Shown: positions 16,165 to 23,986 of the stretch, in pieces
Layout: each line of letters starts with the position of its first letter
Numbering within the stretch: position 1 is the first letter of the stretch
Assembly (NCBI RefSeq): GCF_015058545.1
Contig: NZ_SVCB01000035.1
Location: forward strand, 1-29,337
Length of the DNA stretch: 29,337 nucleotides
Reading direction: 5' to 3'
From: Veillonella sp.
Lineage (GTDB): Bacteria > Bacillota > Negativicutes > Veillonellales > Veillonellaceae
Position numbers and translations under genes: made by a program
The notes under the pieces: model-generated
The model's database searches: none
What the model was told of the DNA's origin: nothing
Seen by the model: only the letters and a program-made list of their open reading frames with translations

Positions 16165-17100
16165 ATGATTCGCACCATCCTTATTGATGATGAAGCGCCG
16201 GCTCGCGACGAGCTGCGATACTTACTCACTACCAACCACAGTGATGTAATCGACATTATCGGCGAGGCCGACAACGCTACTGCCGCCATTTCTTTGATTA
16301 CCCGTGAAAAACCGGCTTTAATCTTCTTAGATATTCATATGCGTGGTCTTTCCGGTTTGGAACTGGCTCAGGTCATTCACGACATTTCACCGGATAGCAA
16401 AATCATCTTTGCCACGGCCTATGATGAATACGCCCTCAAAGCCTTCGAACTACAGGCTTTAGATTATGTGGTAAAACCGATTGAAGATGACCGTTTAGCC
16501 AAAGCAGTTCAGCATGTGCAAAAATTAGTGGGAGCCACCGGCCATACGCAGTCACTCGGTACCGGAGCCGCCGGTAACACGGCCACAAGTAATGGTACAA
16601 CTACTAACCATACAACTGCTAACCATACAGCCGCTAACAATGCGGCTTCAGTTGCGGGCGCCGAAGTAAAAAGCACGCCTGAAACCATCAGCGTAACCGG
16701 TGCAAAGCCAAACGACGCCAACGAGCAAAGTATCAAGCCGGTTATTCGCACCAATAAACTGGCCGTTGATGACGGGGCCCACATCATGCTCATCGACATT
16801 GACAGCATCAACTACATTACCGGTGAATCGGGCCGTCTCGACGTGCACACGGACACTGGTAAATACGGGTCCAACAAAACACTCACCGAATTGCAGGAAC
16901 GCTTAAAAGGTACCTCCCTCTTCCGCGTTCACCGCAGTTATATCGTCAACTTAAACAAGGTGCAGGAAGTCATTCCATGGTTCAAAGGCACCTATTGGTT
17001 ACGTTTGCCTCAGCAAACGGCCAAAGGCCAAGAACTCGTAGATATTCCGGTGAGCAAAGCGCAGGTTAAGCTCATTAAAGAATTGTTGGGCATCAGCTAA
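16165..17100 (+). CDS. LytTR-family response regulator (BtsR/LytR-like)
   Basis: This 311-residue regulator pairs with the kinase upstream. Residues 1-122 are a receiver domain with the acidic pair IDDE and phospho-acceptor Asp56 in LIFLDIHM. Residues about 195-311 are a LytTR DNA-binding domain, with FRVHRSYIVNLNKV as its most conserved part. Family members bind pairs of direct repeats about two helical turns apart. AAAGGAG precedes the ATG. The linker (about 125-193) is unusually long and rich in Thr, Asn, Ala and Gly, and part of it is encoded by three 15-base tandem repeats; BtsR and LytR proteins are commonly 235-250 residues. The likely target is the convergent cstA gene. Confidence 0.9.
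   Translation: MIRTILIDDEAPARDELRYLLTTNHSDVIDIIGEADNATAAISLITREKPALIFLDIHMRGLSGLELAQVIHDISPDSKIIFATAYDEYALKAFELQALDYVVKPIEDDRLAKAVQHVQKLVGATGHTQSLGTGAAGNTATSNGTTTNHTTANHTAANNAASVAGAEVKSTPETISVTGAKPNDANEQSIKPVIRTNKLAVDDGAHIMLIDIDSINYITGESGRLDVHTDTGKYGSNKTLTELQERLKGTSLFRVHRSYIVNLNKVQEVIPWFKGTYWLRLPQQTAKGQELVDIPVSKAQVKLIKELLGIS
16597..16641 (+). repeat. Three 15-base tandem repeats within the response-regulator gene
   Basis: The units are ACAACTACTAACCAT, ACAACTGCTAACCAT and ACAGCCGCTAACAAT. Each encodes a variant of Thr-Thr/Ala-Thr/Ala-Asn-His in the interdomain linker. The length is a multiple of three, so changes in copy number keep the frame. Confidence 0.85.
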
Positions 17101-17210
17101 TTAATCCTTATCTATTATCTGATTATCATTAATTGAAATTTGATTACTTAAGTATCAACCAGACAGTTAAACTTCATAGCCGTTCTATATTTTTCAAAAC
17201 AATATACGAC

Positions 17211-17269
17211 AAATGCCATAGGCATCGTTACTACGGTTTTCACCAAGCAACGTGTCTATGGCATTTTTT
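17211..17269 (+). terminator. Terminator of the two-component operon
   Basis: AAATGCCATAG (17211-17221) pairs with CTATGGCATTT (17256-17266), and a run of six T ends at 17269. The loop is long (34 bases). The rest of the 17101-17403 gap, between convergent genes, shows nothing else. Confidence 0.85.
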
Positions 17270-17403
17270 ATCTGCTTAACAGCATAATTTAAGGGCGTAC
17301 ATTTATGTTTGTAAGCTATTAGTCGTTTACTTTTAACCTATCGCTGCCATTTTAACTTTTCAGCTTAAGGCTTATGTTTTAACGTTCAGCTATTAACATT
17401 CGA

Positions 17404-19233
17404 TTAAACGTTTTCAGGTTCCATCTCTTCAAGAGCTTCTTCTTCGATATCCGCTTCGGTATGGAAGTCCTGCGGCTGTTTTGCCAAACGAATCCAGCTG
17501 CGAACCGCTTCAACCATAACGACTGCTACCAAGATGAACATAACTACGCTAACGCCTACGAGCATCCACTGACCTTCCGGAATGTAGTTGCCGAATACGT
17601 TTTGGTAATCAGCCATAACTGTGATGATGGCGATGAAGAAACATGGAATCATCGTTACCCATGCATAGCGTTTGTGGCCAAGGTGCATGATAACAGTTGT
17701 GCCGATGGCGAGACCCATAGTCGCTAAGAGCTGGTTGGATACGCCGAATAATGGCCAAATGGTACCGATGTTACCTTGCAATACGAGGTAACCCCAAGTG
17801 AAACATACGAGGAAGGACGCGATGTAAACGCCAGGTAACCAGTGAGCATCTTTCATTTTTGGCCAAGCCATACCCAATAATTCCTGCACCATGTAACGGC
17901 TTACGCGAGTACCGGTGTCGATCAAAGTCAAGATGAACAAGGCTTCGAACATGATACAGAAGTGGTACCAGTAGCTCATCAAGTGAGACATGTTAGGAAT
18001 TTTGGAGAAAATGTGAGCCATACCAACTGCCAAGGATACAGCGCCACCCGGACGGTGCATCAAGTCTTCCCCTACCATCTGGGAAAGCATTGGCAACTCT
18101 TGAACTTGAAGACCCAATGCGGAGAAAGTTTCCGTAGTAGAGTTAATAGCAAAATAATCGTTTGGATGTAAGCTGGTTGCGGCAATCAAAGCCATCATAG
18201 CGATGAACGCTTCAGTAAGCATCGCACCATAACCGATTGGGAGCATTTCTTTTTCATTAGTAATCATTTTAGGAGTTGTACCGGTAGATACGGTCGCATG
18301 GAAACCGGACAACGCACCGCAAGCGATGGTGATGAATACGAATGGAATTGCGGAACCGCTAAGTACAGGGCCACCGCCGTTTACATAATCGGAGAAAGCT
18401 GGCATTTGAAGAACCGGCATAACAAGAATGATACCTAAAGCTAAGGCGCCGATAGTGCCGACTTTCATGTAAGTGGACAAGTAACCACGTGGAGCTAATA
18501 ACAACCAAACCGGTAAAGCGGCTGCGAAGAAGCTGTAAACAGCCAACATGATTTGAATGGATTTACGGTCCCAAGTGAAGTAAGGGGCCAAAGAAGAATG
18601 TGCGATGTCAGGACCGTATACTACAGCGGCCATGATTAAAGCTACACCGATAACAGTGGCTTCACGAATTTTGCCCGGGCGAATCCAACGAAGGTAAACA
18701 CCGATGAATACCGCGATTGGAATCGTAGCACTTACTGTGAAAAAGCCCCATGGGGAGTTTTCAAGGGAGTTGGCAACTACGGCTGCCATACCGGCCATCG
18801 TGATGATGAGCAAGAACAAAGTGGCAAGCAAGGTACCCATGCCGGCTACACTGGAAATTTCAGATTTCGCAATGTCTGCAATGGATTTACCGTTGTAACG
18901 AACGGATGCGAAAAGCAACACGAAATCGTGAACGGCACCGGCTAAAACGGAACCGATTAAGATCCAAAGCACGCCCGGTAAGTAACCGAACTGCGCTGCG
19001 ATTACAGGACCAACTAAAGGACCGGCACCGGCAATGGCTGCAAAGTGCTGACCGAAAGTAACCCATTTGTTAGTTGGTACATAGTCAACCCCATCATTAA
19101 TCGCTACCGCCGGGGTTGTGCGATATTGATTGACTGTTAATACTTTAGCCGCTACGAATGACCCGTACAAGCGATAGGCAATTACGAGTATGAGGGCCGA
19201 AGCGATGACTAGATAAAGCCCGTTCATTTCCAT
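17404..19233 (-). CDS. cstA: CstA-family peptide/pyruvate transporter (BtsT-like)
   Basis: This is a polytopic inner-membrane carrier of 609 residues with the CstA N-terminus: a first helix (LVIASALILVIAYRLYG), then NDGVDYVPTNKWVTFGQHFA and IAGAGPLVGPVIAAQFGYLP. About 16 to 18 hydrophobic segments follow, and a short acidic cytoplasmic tail ends it. The family was named for carbon starvation and peptide uptake; the E. coli members CstA and BtsT carry pyruvate into the cell. I chose the second ATG (19233), because AGGAGG lies 9 bases before it and only 3 before the first ATG (19239). The small YbdD/YjiX partner often found after cstA is absent. Regulation by the adjacent LytS/LytTR pair is likely by analogy with BtsSR-BtsT. 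Confidence 0.92.
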   Translation of the reverse strand: MEMNGLYLVIASALILVIAYRLYGSFVAAKVLTVNQYRTTPAVAINDGVDYVPTNKWVTFGQHFAAIAGAGPLVGPVIAAQFGYLPGVLWILIGSVLAGAVHDFVLLFASVRYNGKSIADIAKSEISSVAGMGTLLATLFLLIITMAGMAAVVANSLENSPWGFFTVSATIPIAVFIGVYLRWIRPGKIREATVIGVALIMAAVVYGPDIAHSSLAPYFTWDRKSIQIMLAVYSFFAAALPVWLLLAPRGYLSTYMKVGTIGALALGIILVMPVLQMPAFSDYVNGGGPVLSGSAIPFVFITIACGALSGFHATVSTGTTPKMITNEKEMLPIGYGAMLTEAFIAMMALIAATSLHPNDYFAINSTTETFSALGLQVQELPMLSQMVGEDLMHRPGGAVSLAVGMAHIFSKIPNMSHLMSYWYHFCIMFEALFILTLIDTGTRVSRYMVQELLGMAWPKMKDAHWLPGVYIASFLVCFTWGYLVLQGNIGTIWPLFGVSNQLLATMGLAIGTTVIMHLGHKRYAWVTMIPCFFIAIITVMADYQNVFGNYIPEGQWMLVGVSVVMFILVAVVMVEAVRSWIRLAKQPQDFHTEADIEEEALEEMEPENV

Positions 19234-19307
19234 AAACATAAACCTCCTAAAATAAATGCAATAAACTATGCTGTAAGATATTTTATAACCTATCTTTATC
19301 TGATAGC

Positions 19308-19336
19308 ATTGTATGTTATTTTAGAAAAGGCGTAAA
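19308..19336 (-). promoter_or_regulatory. Candidate promoter of cstA
   Basis: TTTACG (complement of 19331-19336) and TACAAT (complement of 19308-19313) are 17 bases apart, giving a leader of about 65 bases. The weak -35 would suit an activator such as a LytTR regulator. I did not find a convincing pair of direct repeats upstream. Confidence 0.45.
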
Positions 19337-19355
19337 CGAATTTTCTATGAATGGA

Positions 19356-19389
19356 ATAAAAGAGGCGGTCAATAGAAATAAGACCGCCT
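19356..19389 (-). terminator. Terminator of the 40-residue ORF
   Basis: AGGCGGTC (19363-19370) pairs with GACCGCCT (19382-19389), and CTCTTTTATT follows on the minus strand. It lies just upstream of the cstA promoter and insulates it. Confidence 0.7.
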
Positions 19390-19509
19390 GGAAGGAAATG
19401 CAAAATATTCAGTTTTATCTTTTTACAAACAGCTATTGTATTCACCGGAGATACTTTCTGTTACAAAAAGTCTATTAAATGTACCATATACGCAACCGAA
19501 TTGCTTGCG

Positions 19510-19632
19510 CTACTCCCCTTTATCTTTTAAATGTCGCGTCGCTATTTCAGCTAACTTCTCAATAAGCTCCATATTCTCCTGGTCTTCGTCGCTAAGCGAT
19601 TTTACATACTCCTTATAGTCATCCCATGTCAT
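19510..19632 (-). CDS. Small ORF of 40 residues, unknown function
   Basis: ATG at 19632 is preceded by AAGGGGA with 7 bases spacing, and the frame ends with TAG at 19510-19512. The product, starting MTWDDYKEYVKSLSDEDQEN, is charged and probably helical. The first 35 residues resemble the region that precedes the helix-turn-helix in some XRE-type antitoxins. The rest of such a protein is missing, so this is either a genuine small protein or the stub of a decayed gene. It has a hairpin terminator 120 bases downstream and sits behind the terminator of the alcohol dehydrogenase. No toxin-like partner is adjacent. Confidence 0.5.
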   Translation of the reverse strand: MTWDDYKEYVKSLSDEDQENMELIEKLAEIATRHLKDKGE

Positions 19633-19676
19633 AACTAATTCCCCTTACCAAATAATATCCGATTTGAATTTATCCC

Positions 19677-19703
19677 AAAAAAGCGACACTTTCGTGCCGC
19701 TTT
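19677..19703 (-). terminator. Terminator of the alcohol dehydrogenase gene
   Basis: On the minus-strand RNA, AAAGCGGCAC pairs with GTGTCGCTTT around a GAAA loop (one G-U pair), and six T follow. This is a textbook intrinsic terminator with a stable tetraloop. Confidence 0.93.
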
Positions 19704-19816
19704 CGGTTAGATGATGCCGCCATCACCAAGAGCTCTTAAGAGCCATATGCTATTTTCATAATATCACGTTTAGCTGTGAATAACAACGAACTCAAAGTTC
19801 AAACTATAAAATACTT

Positions 19817-20986
19817 TTACAAAGCGCTTTCATATATCGCCAAGATATCCTCTGTCGTAAAGTTGGTATAGGAAGTCGGATAGCGATTGGATTTTTCAGC
19901 AATCTTAGGCAAGGCTTCCGCCGGAATACCTACTTCAGTAAGAGTTGTGGGAGCCCCGATTGATTTGAAATAATTACGTAATGCATCGATACCGGCCAAG
20001 GCCAACGTAGCTTCATTGGCGTATTCGTCTTCGCTGAGGCCCCATACATTCTTGGCGAAGCGCACGAAACGAGGTAAATGGTCTTTGAAGATATAACGAA
20101 GTAACATTGGATGCACAATGGCGAGGCCCGCACCATGGGGAATGTCGTAAAAAGCGGACAAAGCATGTTCAATCTGATGAGCCATCCAGTCCTGTTTTTT
20201 GCCAAGCCCCATAATGCCATTCAAGGCTAACGTTGCACCCCACATGAGGTTGGAACGGGCTTCATAGTCTTCCGGATTTTTAATCGCAATTGCCGCATTT
20301 TCCATGATGTTTTTAAAAGCCGCTTCAATAAGGGCATCGCTGACATTGTTGGTTTCCGGTAAGGAGAAGTACTGTTCCATCAAATGAGAGAGCATATCGC
20401 AGATACCGTACACCATTTGTTTATGTGGCATGGTGAAGGTGTAAACCGGGTCAAGGTAGGAGAATTGAGGGAACAAGGCATCGCCGTAGCCGCCCATTTT
20501 CTTCTGTGATTCCCAATTGGTCACAACGCCGCGATTATTCATTTCACTGCCCGTGGCTGACATGGTAAGCACAACACCAAACGGTAACGCATCGGTTACG
20601 TTTTCACGCTTCATGAACATGTGCTCCCACCAGTCATAGTCGGGCTCTGTTTTAGCAACTGCCGCAATGAATTTGGAGCAGTCAATAACGGATCCGCCGC
20701 CGATGGCCAAAATAAAATCTATCTTATGCTCACGGCATAAATCGGCCCCTTCCTGCACTTTTTCAGTACGCGGATTGGACATGATACCACTTAGCTCAAT
20801 GACGTTTTTACCGGCCGCTTTAAGTTGCGCCATGACGTCGTCATAAATGCCGTTGCGTTTAATACTGCCACCGCCATAGGTTAACAGCACGTTTTGACCG
20901 TATTTTGCCAAATCTTGACCCAATTGAGCTACACAGCCCTTGCCAAATACGATTTTGGTCGGATTATGAAATGTAAATGCGTCCAT
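19817..20986 (-). CDS. Iron-type alcohol/aldehyde dehydrogenase (YqhD/BDH class)
   Basis: This is a cytoplasmic group III alcohol dehydrogenase of 389 residues, most like the NADPH-dependent aldehyde reductase YqhD and the clostridial butanol dehydrogenases. It has the nucleotide-binding GGGS motifs at 38-41 (YGGGSIKRNG) and 97-100. The metal ligands are Asp197, His201, His270 and His284 (GICDMLSH, AHQIEHALSA, IPHGAG), spaced exactly as in YqhD. The start is ATG 20986, because AGAAGGAGG lies 9 bases upstream; the frame opens 39 codons earlier without a ribosome site. It is monocistronic, with a strong terminator and a 9-bp inverted repeat in its leader. The likely job is reducing short-chain or toxic aldehydes with NADPH; the physiological substrate is unknown. 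Confidence 0.92.
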   Translation of the reverse strand: MDAFTFHNPTKIVFGKGCVAQLGQDLAKYGQNVLLTYGGGSIKRNGIYDDVMAQLKAAGKNVIELSGIMSNPRTEKVQEGADLCREHKIDFILAIGGGSVIDCSKFIAAVAKTEPDYDWWEHMFMKRENVTDALPFGVVLTMSATGSEMNNRGVVTNWESQKKMGGYGDALFPQFSYLDPVYTFTMPHKQMVYGICDMLSHLMEQYFSLPETNNVSDALIEAAFKNIMENAAIAIKNPEDYEARSNLMWGATLALNGIMGLGKKQDWMAHQIEHALSAFYDIPHGAGLAIVHPMLLRYIFKDHLPRFVRFAKNVWGLSEDEYANEATLALAGIDALRNYFKSIGAPTTLTEVGIPAEALPKIAEKSNRYPTSYTNFTTEDILAIYESAL

Positions 20987-21006
20987 AGGTCTTAACCTCC
21001 TTCTGA

Positions 21007-21032
21007 AAACTTGACCGCAGTGCGTCAAGTTT
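21007..21032. promoter_or_regulatory. Inverted repeat in the leader of the alcohol dehydrogenase gene
   Basis: AAACTTGAC (21007-21015) and GTCAAGTTT (21024-21032) are perfect 9-bp arms around an 8-base spacer. It lies 21 bases before the start codon and just downstream of a possible -10 (TATATT). This suggests an operator or a leader hairpin that ends shortly before the ribosome site. Confidence 0.55.
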
Positions 21033-21065
21033 AATATACCGCAATACGTTATGTCTAATATAAAT

Positions 21066-21093
21066 AAAACCGGCCGTGCTTGGCACAACCGGT
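21066..21093 (-). terminator. Terminator of the aldose epimerase gene
   Basis: On the minus-strand RNA, ACCGGTTGTGC pairs with GCACGGCCGGT, with two G-U pairs and a three-base loop, and TTTTATTTA follows. The G-U pairs confirm the minus-strand transcript. Confidence 0.88.
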
Positions 21094-21134
21094 CAAGTAT
21101 CATACTTTAATTGTAAAATATATTATCGTTTTTG

Positions 21135-22319
21135 TCAGCCATTGAGTAAATCTACTCTATAAGTAATGTGCCGTTCATAAATGGTCCCTGCTTTTGTCAG
21201 TGATTCGCCGAAATTAGGCATGTTCACATCATTCGGGGCAAATTGCGGCTCTATGCACATACCGCTGTAAGGTCCGTAATGCACGCCGTCACGACCGTTT
21301 TCATCGAGCCAGTTACCGGTGTACAACTGAAAGCCCGGCGCATTGGAATATACTTCCAGGGCTAAATCAGCTACGTGCATAGTCCCACACAAAGCCAGGT
21401 GTTTGGTCATATCCTCCCTATCGCTGAAACGGTGATTAACGGGCAGCGCAAACATTTTGCTGGTCGTAGGCAGGCGCAGTACATACTGATGATCATAGCC
21501 TCTGTATTCCGCCAATTCTTCCTTATAGGCATTCAAATTGTTTCCTAAGGTACGCCATACACTGAAATCAAAAGGTGTTCGTTCTACCGAAGCGATATGA
21601 CCGGTAGGGATTTGGTTTTCACCAAATGGCATATAACGAATCGCGTCTAAGCGCAATTGATGATTCGTTATCAACGGCTGTTCTTTAGGGCCTTCATCAG
21701 TGTCAGACGCCTCCGTTGCCTCCTGCAGAGTGGCAACGTTACGATTCTTGGTCACGCTCGCTAAATCAGTGCCGTTCAAATTAAAATAACTATGCCCCGT
21801 AATATTAACGACTGAATTACGGGATGTCATGTAGCGATACGTTAAATTCACATCCGCCCCATTGACGATAATATCGAGTTGCACGCGCAAATCGCCGGGA
21901 AAGCCGTCTTCTTCACTGCGCAACATCGTAGCCAACGTGATTTTATCATAATTAAAAGCCTGTTTAGCGCTTTGCGGCACTAAATGCCACACGTCGAAAC
22001 TCAAGCTGTTTTCACCACTGTGCAATAAGTTCGGGCCGTTATTCAGCTTCCAATGATACTCGGTGCCATCAATTTCACAACGGGCGTCGGCAATCCGATT
22101 GGCAACCCTACCGACGGACGCACCTAAATAGGCCTTGCCTTCTTCATAGCCTTGCAGCGAGTCGTAGCCCAACACAATATTACGCTCTAAGGGTTTAACA
22201 ATAAAGTCGACGATGGTGGCCCCTCTGTCGATTACGCGCAGCTTAATTGTATCCGATTCCAATTCATACATAGTAACAGGTTCACCGTTAGCCGTTGTGC
22301 CCCAATCAAATCGTTTCAT
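21135..22319 (-). CDS. galM: Aldose 1-epimerase (galactose mutarotase)
   Basis: GalM interconverts the alpha and beta anomers of hexoses such as galactose. The protein folds as a beta-sandwich and acts in the cytoplasm. Conserved elements are SVGRVANRIADA (about 68-79), His100 in NLLHSGE, His176 in TGHSYFNL (general acid) and Glu357 in MCIEPQFAPN (general base). The 394 residues exceed the usual 340-350, because of a polar insert after the catalytic His (about 188-220) and a second insert of about 25 residues before the final third. GAGGTGG lies close before the ATG. No galK, galT or lac genes are near, so it is not part of a visible sugar operon. It has its own terminator. Confidence 0.92.
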   Translation of the reverse strand: MKRFDWGTTANGEPVTMYELESDTIKLRVIDRGATIVDFIVKPLERNIVLGYDSLQGYEEGKAYLGASVGRVANRIADARCEIDGTEYHWKLNNGPNLLHSGENSLSFDVWHLVPQSAKQAFNYDKITLATMLRSEEDGFPGDLRVQLDIIVNGADVNLTYRYMTSRNSVVNITGHSYFNLNGTDLASVTKNRNVATLQEATEASDTDEGPKEQPLITNHQLRLDAIRYMPFGENQIPTGHIASVERTPFDFSVWRTLGNNLNAYKEELAEYRGYDHQYVLRLPTTSKMFALPVNHRFSDREDMTKHLALCGTMHVADLALEVYSNAPGFQLYTGNWLDENGRDGVHYGPYSGMCIEPQFAPNDVNMPNFGESLTKAGTIYERHITYRVDLLNG

Positions 22320-22368
22320 TACACCACCTCATTTTCCGTTCAAGCTGACCATTCACCCTATGGTCAAA

Positions 22369-22440
22369 CCAAAACTGCCGCTTTCTTCACATACTTAAGC
22401 CCAAACTTCTGCTTTCTTTACATAGTTTAGCCTAAACTGT
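22369..22440. repeat. Imperfect 31-base tandem repeat between galM and moaA
   Basis: Units at 22369-22399 and 22400-22430 share about three quarters of their bases (CCAAACT..GCTTTCTTxACATA..TTAAG). A third, truncated unit follows from 22431. It lies in the spacer before the galM ribosome site and after the moaA stop. No hairpin terminator is seen for moaA. Confidence 0.6.
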
Positions 22441-22464
22441 CCTTTACACCCTATAAGTCTATAC

Positions 22465-23466
22465 TTAGCCGCCAATACGCCACATTTCCCGTTTTGGCGC
22501 GGCCATTTCCGGCCCTTCGTGCTGTTCGCGACGAAGTTGCAATACACTGACAATATGGTCAGCCAATTCATCGACGCCCATGCCTTTACGCACGAGGCTC
22601 ACCAAGTCCGCCTCATCATCACGCAATAAGCAAAGTCGCAAACGCCCGTCCGATGTGAGTCGCACGCGGTTGCATTCATGGCAATAGCTGTGGCTCATTG
22701 GGAAAATAAAACCTACTACCGGGCCTTGCGGCAAGGCGTAGTACGTAGCCGGACCGAAGCCTTTTACAGACTTACGCTTGCTACTCTTCTTGGCTCCGTT
22801 TTTTTCAACCGGAATCAAAGGACCGCCACAGATTCTAGTGAGCTGGGCCTGCCACTCTTCAAAGGTAGGACCGCGGAATGCATCGCCTTGGAACGGCATG
22901 TATTCGATAAAACGCCAGATGACCGGCCATTTTTCCATATACGCCAATAAGGAGCGCACCATATCATCGGACATGGGCTCCATAAGTACTGTATTTATTT
23001 TAACCGACGTAAAGCCCGCTGCCAAGGCCGCTTCAATGCCTTCCATAACGTCCGGCAATTGACCGGTCCGCCCGGTTCGTATATCAAAGGTAAGCTCATC
23101 CACCGCATCAAAGCTGATGTTCACGCGGTTAAGACCCAGTTGCTGTAATTCCTTGGCTCGTTTGGCCAGCAAACTGCCGTTAGTCGTCATGGATACGTCT
23201 TCAAACCACTGCCGCGCCTGCAGTTTGTGAAGTAGTTCATCCAATTTTGGATATAATAGTGGTTCACCACCCGTCAAGCGAAGAGCTCGAACGCCTAGTT
23301 TGTGAAAAGCCCCGAGTACGACGAGCCATTCGTCAGGCGATAATAAGTTTGTCTGACTTTCCGGCGCAATCGCTTCCGGCCGACAATAAGGGCAGCAAAA
23401 ATTGCAGGCTTCGGTCAGCGAAAGACGCACATATTCAATTGTCCGTTGCCAATTATCCTGCACCAT
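22465..23466 (-). CDS. moaA: GTP 3',8-cyclase MoaA
   Basis: MoaA is the radical SAM enzyme that starts molybdenum cofactor synthesis by rearranging GTP. With the start at ATG 23466 (AAAGGAG 5 bases upstream) it has 333 residues, normal for the family. The radical SAM cluster ligands are Cys21, Cys25 and Cys28 (CNFCCPYC), with RLTGGEPLLYP as the SAM-binding GGEP motif. The second cluster is Cys262, Cys265 and Cys279 (CHECNRVRLTSDGRLRLC). It ends in Arg-Ile-Gly-Gly, the C-terminal diglycine required by MoaA. A lysine-rich stretch (KNGAKKSSKRKSVKG) before the second cluster is an unusual insert. The frame opens 26 codons earlier, but those codons are repeat DNA. It follows the MOSC gene on the same strand. 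Confidence 0.95.
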   Translation of the reverse strand: MVQDNWQRTIEYVRLSLTEACNFCCPYCRPEAIAPESQTNLLSPDEWLVVLGAFHKLGVRALRLTGGEPLLYPKLDELLHKLQARQWFEDVSMTTNGSLLAKRAKELQQLGLNRVNISFDAVDELTFDIRTGRTGQLPDVMEGIEAALAAGFTSVKINTVLMEPMSDDMVRSLLAYMEKWPVIWRFIEYMPFQGDAFRGPTFEEWQAQLTRICGGPLIPVEKNGAKKSSKRKSVKGFGPATYYALPQGPVVGFIFPMSHSYCHECNRVRLTSDGRLRLCLLRDDEADLVSLVRKGMGVDELADHIVSVLQLRREQHEGPEMAAPKREMWRIGG

Positions 23467-23560
23467 ACGAACTCCTTTATTTGTTACTGATTTATTCTGC
23501 ACTGACCGGGTCGTTACCGATTTAGCCGGTACTGGCTTCGTCACTGATTTAGTCGTTACT
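23467..23560 (-). repeat. Degenerate 15-base tandem array between the MOSC gene and moaA
   Basis: Read on the minus strand, about six units of the type TCAGTAACGACTAAA follow each other (TCAGTGACGAAGCCA, GTACCGGCTAAA, TCGGTAACGACCCGG, TCAGTGCAGAATAAA, TCAGTAACAAATAAA). One unit is 12 bases. The first overlaps the last codons and stop of the MOSC gene and the last runs into the moaA ribosome site. Confidence 0.75.
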
Positions 23561-23986
23561 GACGGTCACTTCGTCGCCGACGCGAATAACTCCGCCTTTA
23601 AGAACTTTGGCAAAAATCCCCTGGGTCGGCATAATGCACGAACCTACTTGTTTTTGGATTTCACAACCGGAATGACATTCCTTGCCGATTTGAGTGACTT
23701 CCAATTCAATACCGTCACCGATTTTAAGCTTTGTCCCTACAGGCAATTCGTATAAAACGAGGCCTTCCACGGTGATATTTTCAGCAAAATCGCCGGGATT
23801 TACATCCGCTCCCTTAGCGCGCATCAAGTCGATGCTCTGAATGCCGAGTAAGCTGATTTGACGATGCCATTTGCCGGCATGGGCATCGCCGGCCATACCG
23901 AAATCGGTAATTAATTCCGCTTCCGGAATGTTGTGTTTCTTTTGCCCCTTTTTTTCACTTATAGAAATAGCAATAATCTTTGCCAT
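23549..23986 (-). CDS. MOSC-domain protein
   Basis: This is a stand-alone MOSC (molybdenum cofactor sulfurase C-terminal) domain of 145 residues. MOSC proteins are thought to carry or deliver sulfur or the cofactor to molybdenum hydroxylases. It has the family core GDAHAGKWHRQISLL, GDFAENITVEG and the cysteine motif IGKECHSGCEI (Cys104, Cys108), plus Cys117 in GSCIMPTQGIF. AAAGGA lies about 11 bases before the ATG, a little far. It precedes moaA by a repeat-rich spacer and very likely shares its transcript. The xanthine dehydrogenase at the right end is a plausible client, since enzymes of that class need a sulfurated cofactor. Confidence 0.92.
   Translation of the reverse strand: MAKIIAISISEKKGQKKHNIPEAELITDFGMAGDAHAGKWHRQISLLGIQSIDLMRAKGADVNPGDFAENITVEGLVLYELPVGTKLKIGDGIELEVTQIGKECHSGCEIQKQVGSCIMPTQGIFAKVLKGGVIRVGDEVTVSND

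Noticed and set aside
17101..17403. Search for a YbdD/YjiX-type partner of CstA
   Set aside because: No such frame is found next to cstA on either side.
19728..19745. Palindrome around GCTCTTAAGAGC
   Set aside because: Short, no T-tract, and it lies between the dehydrogenase stop and its real terminator.
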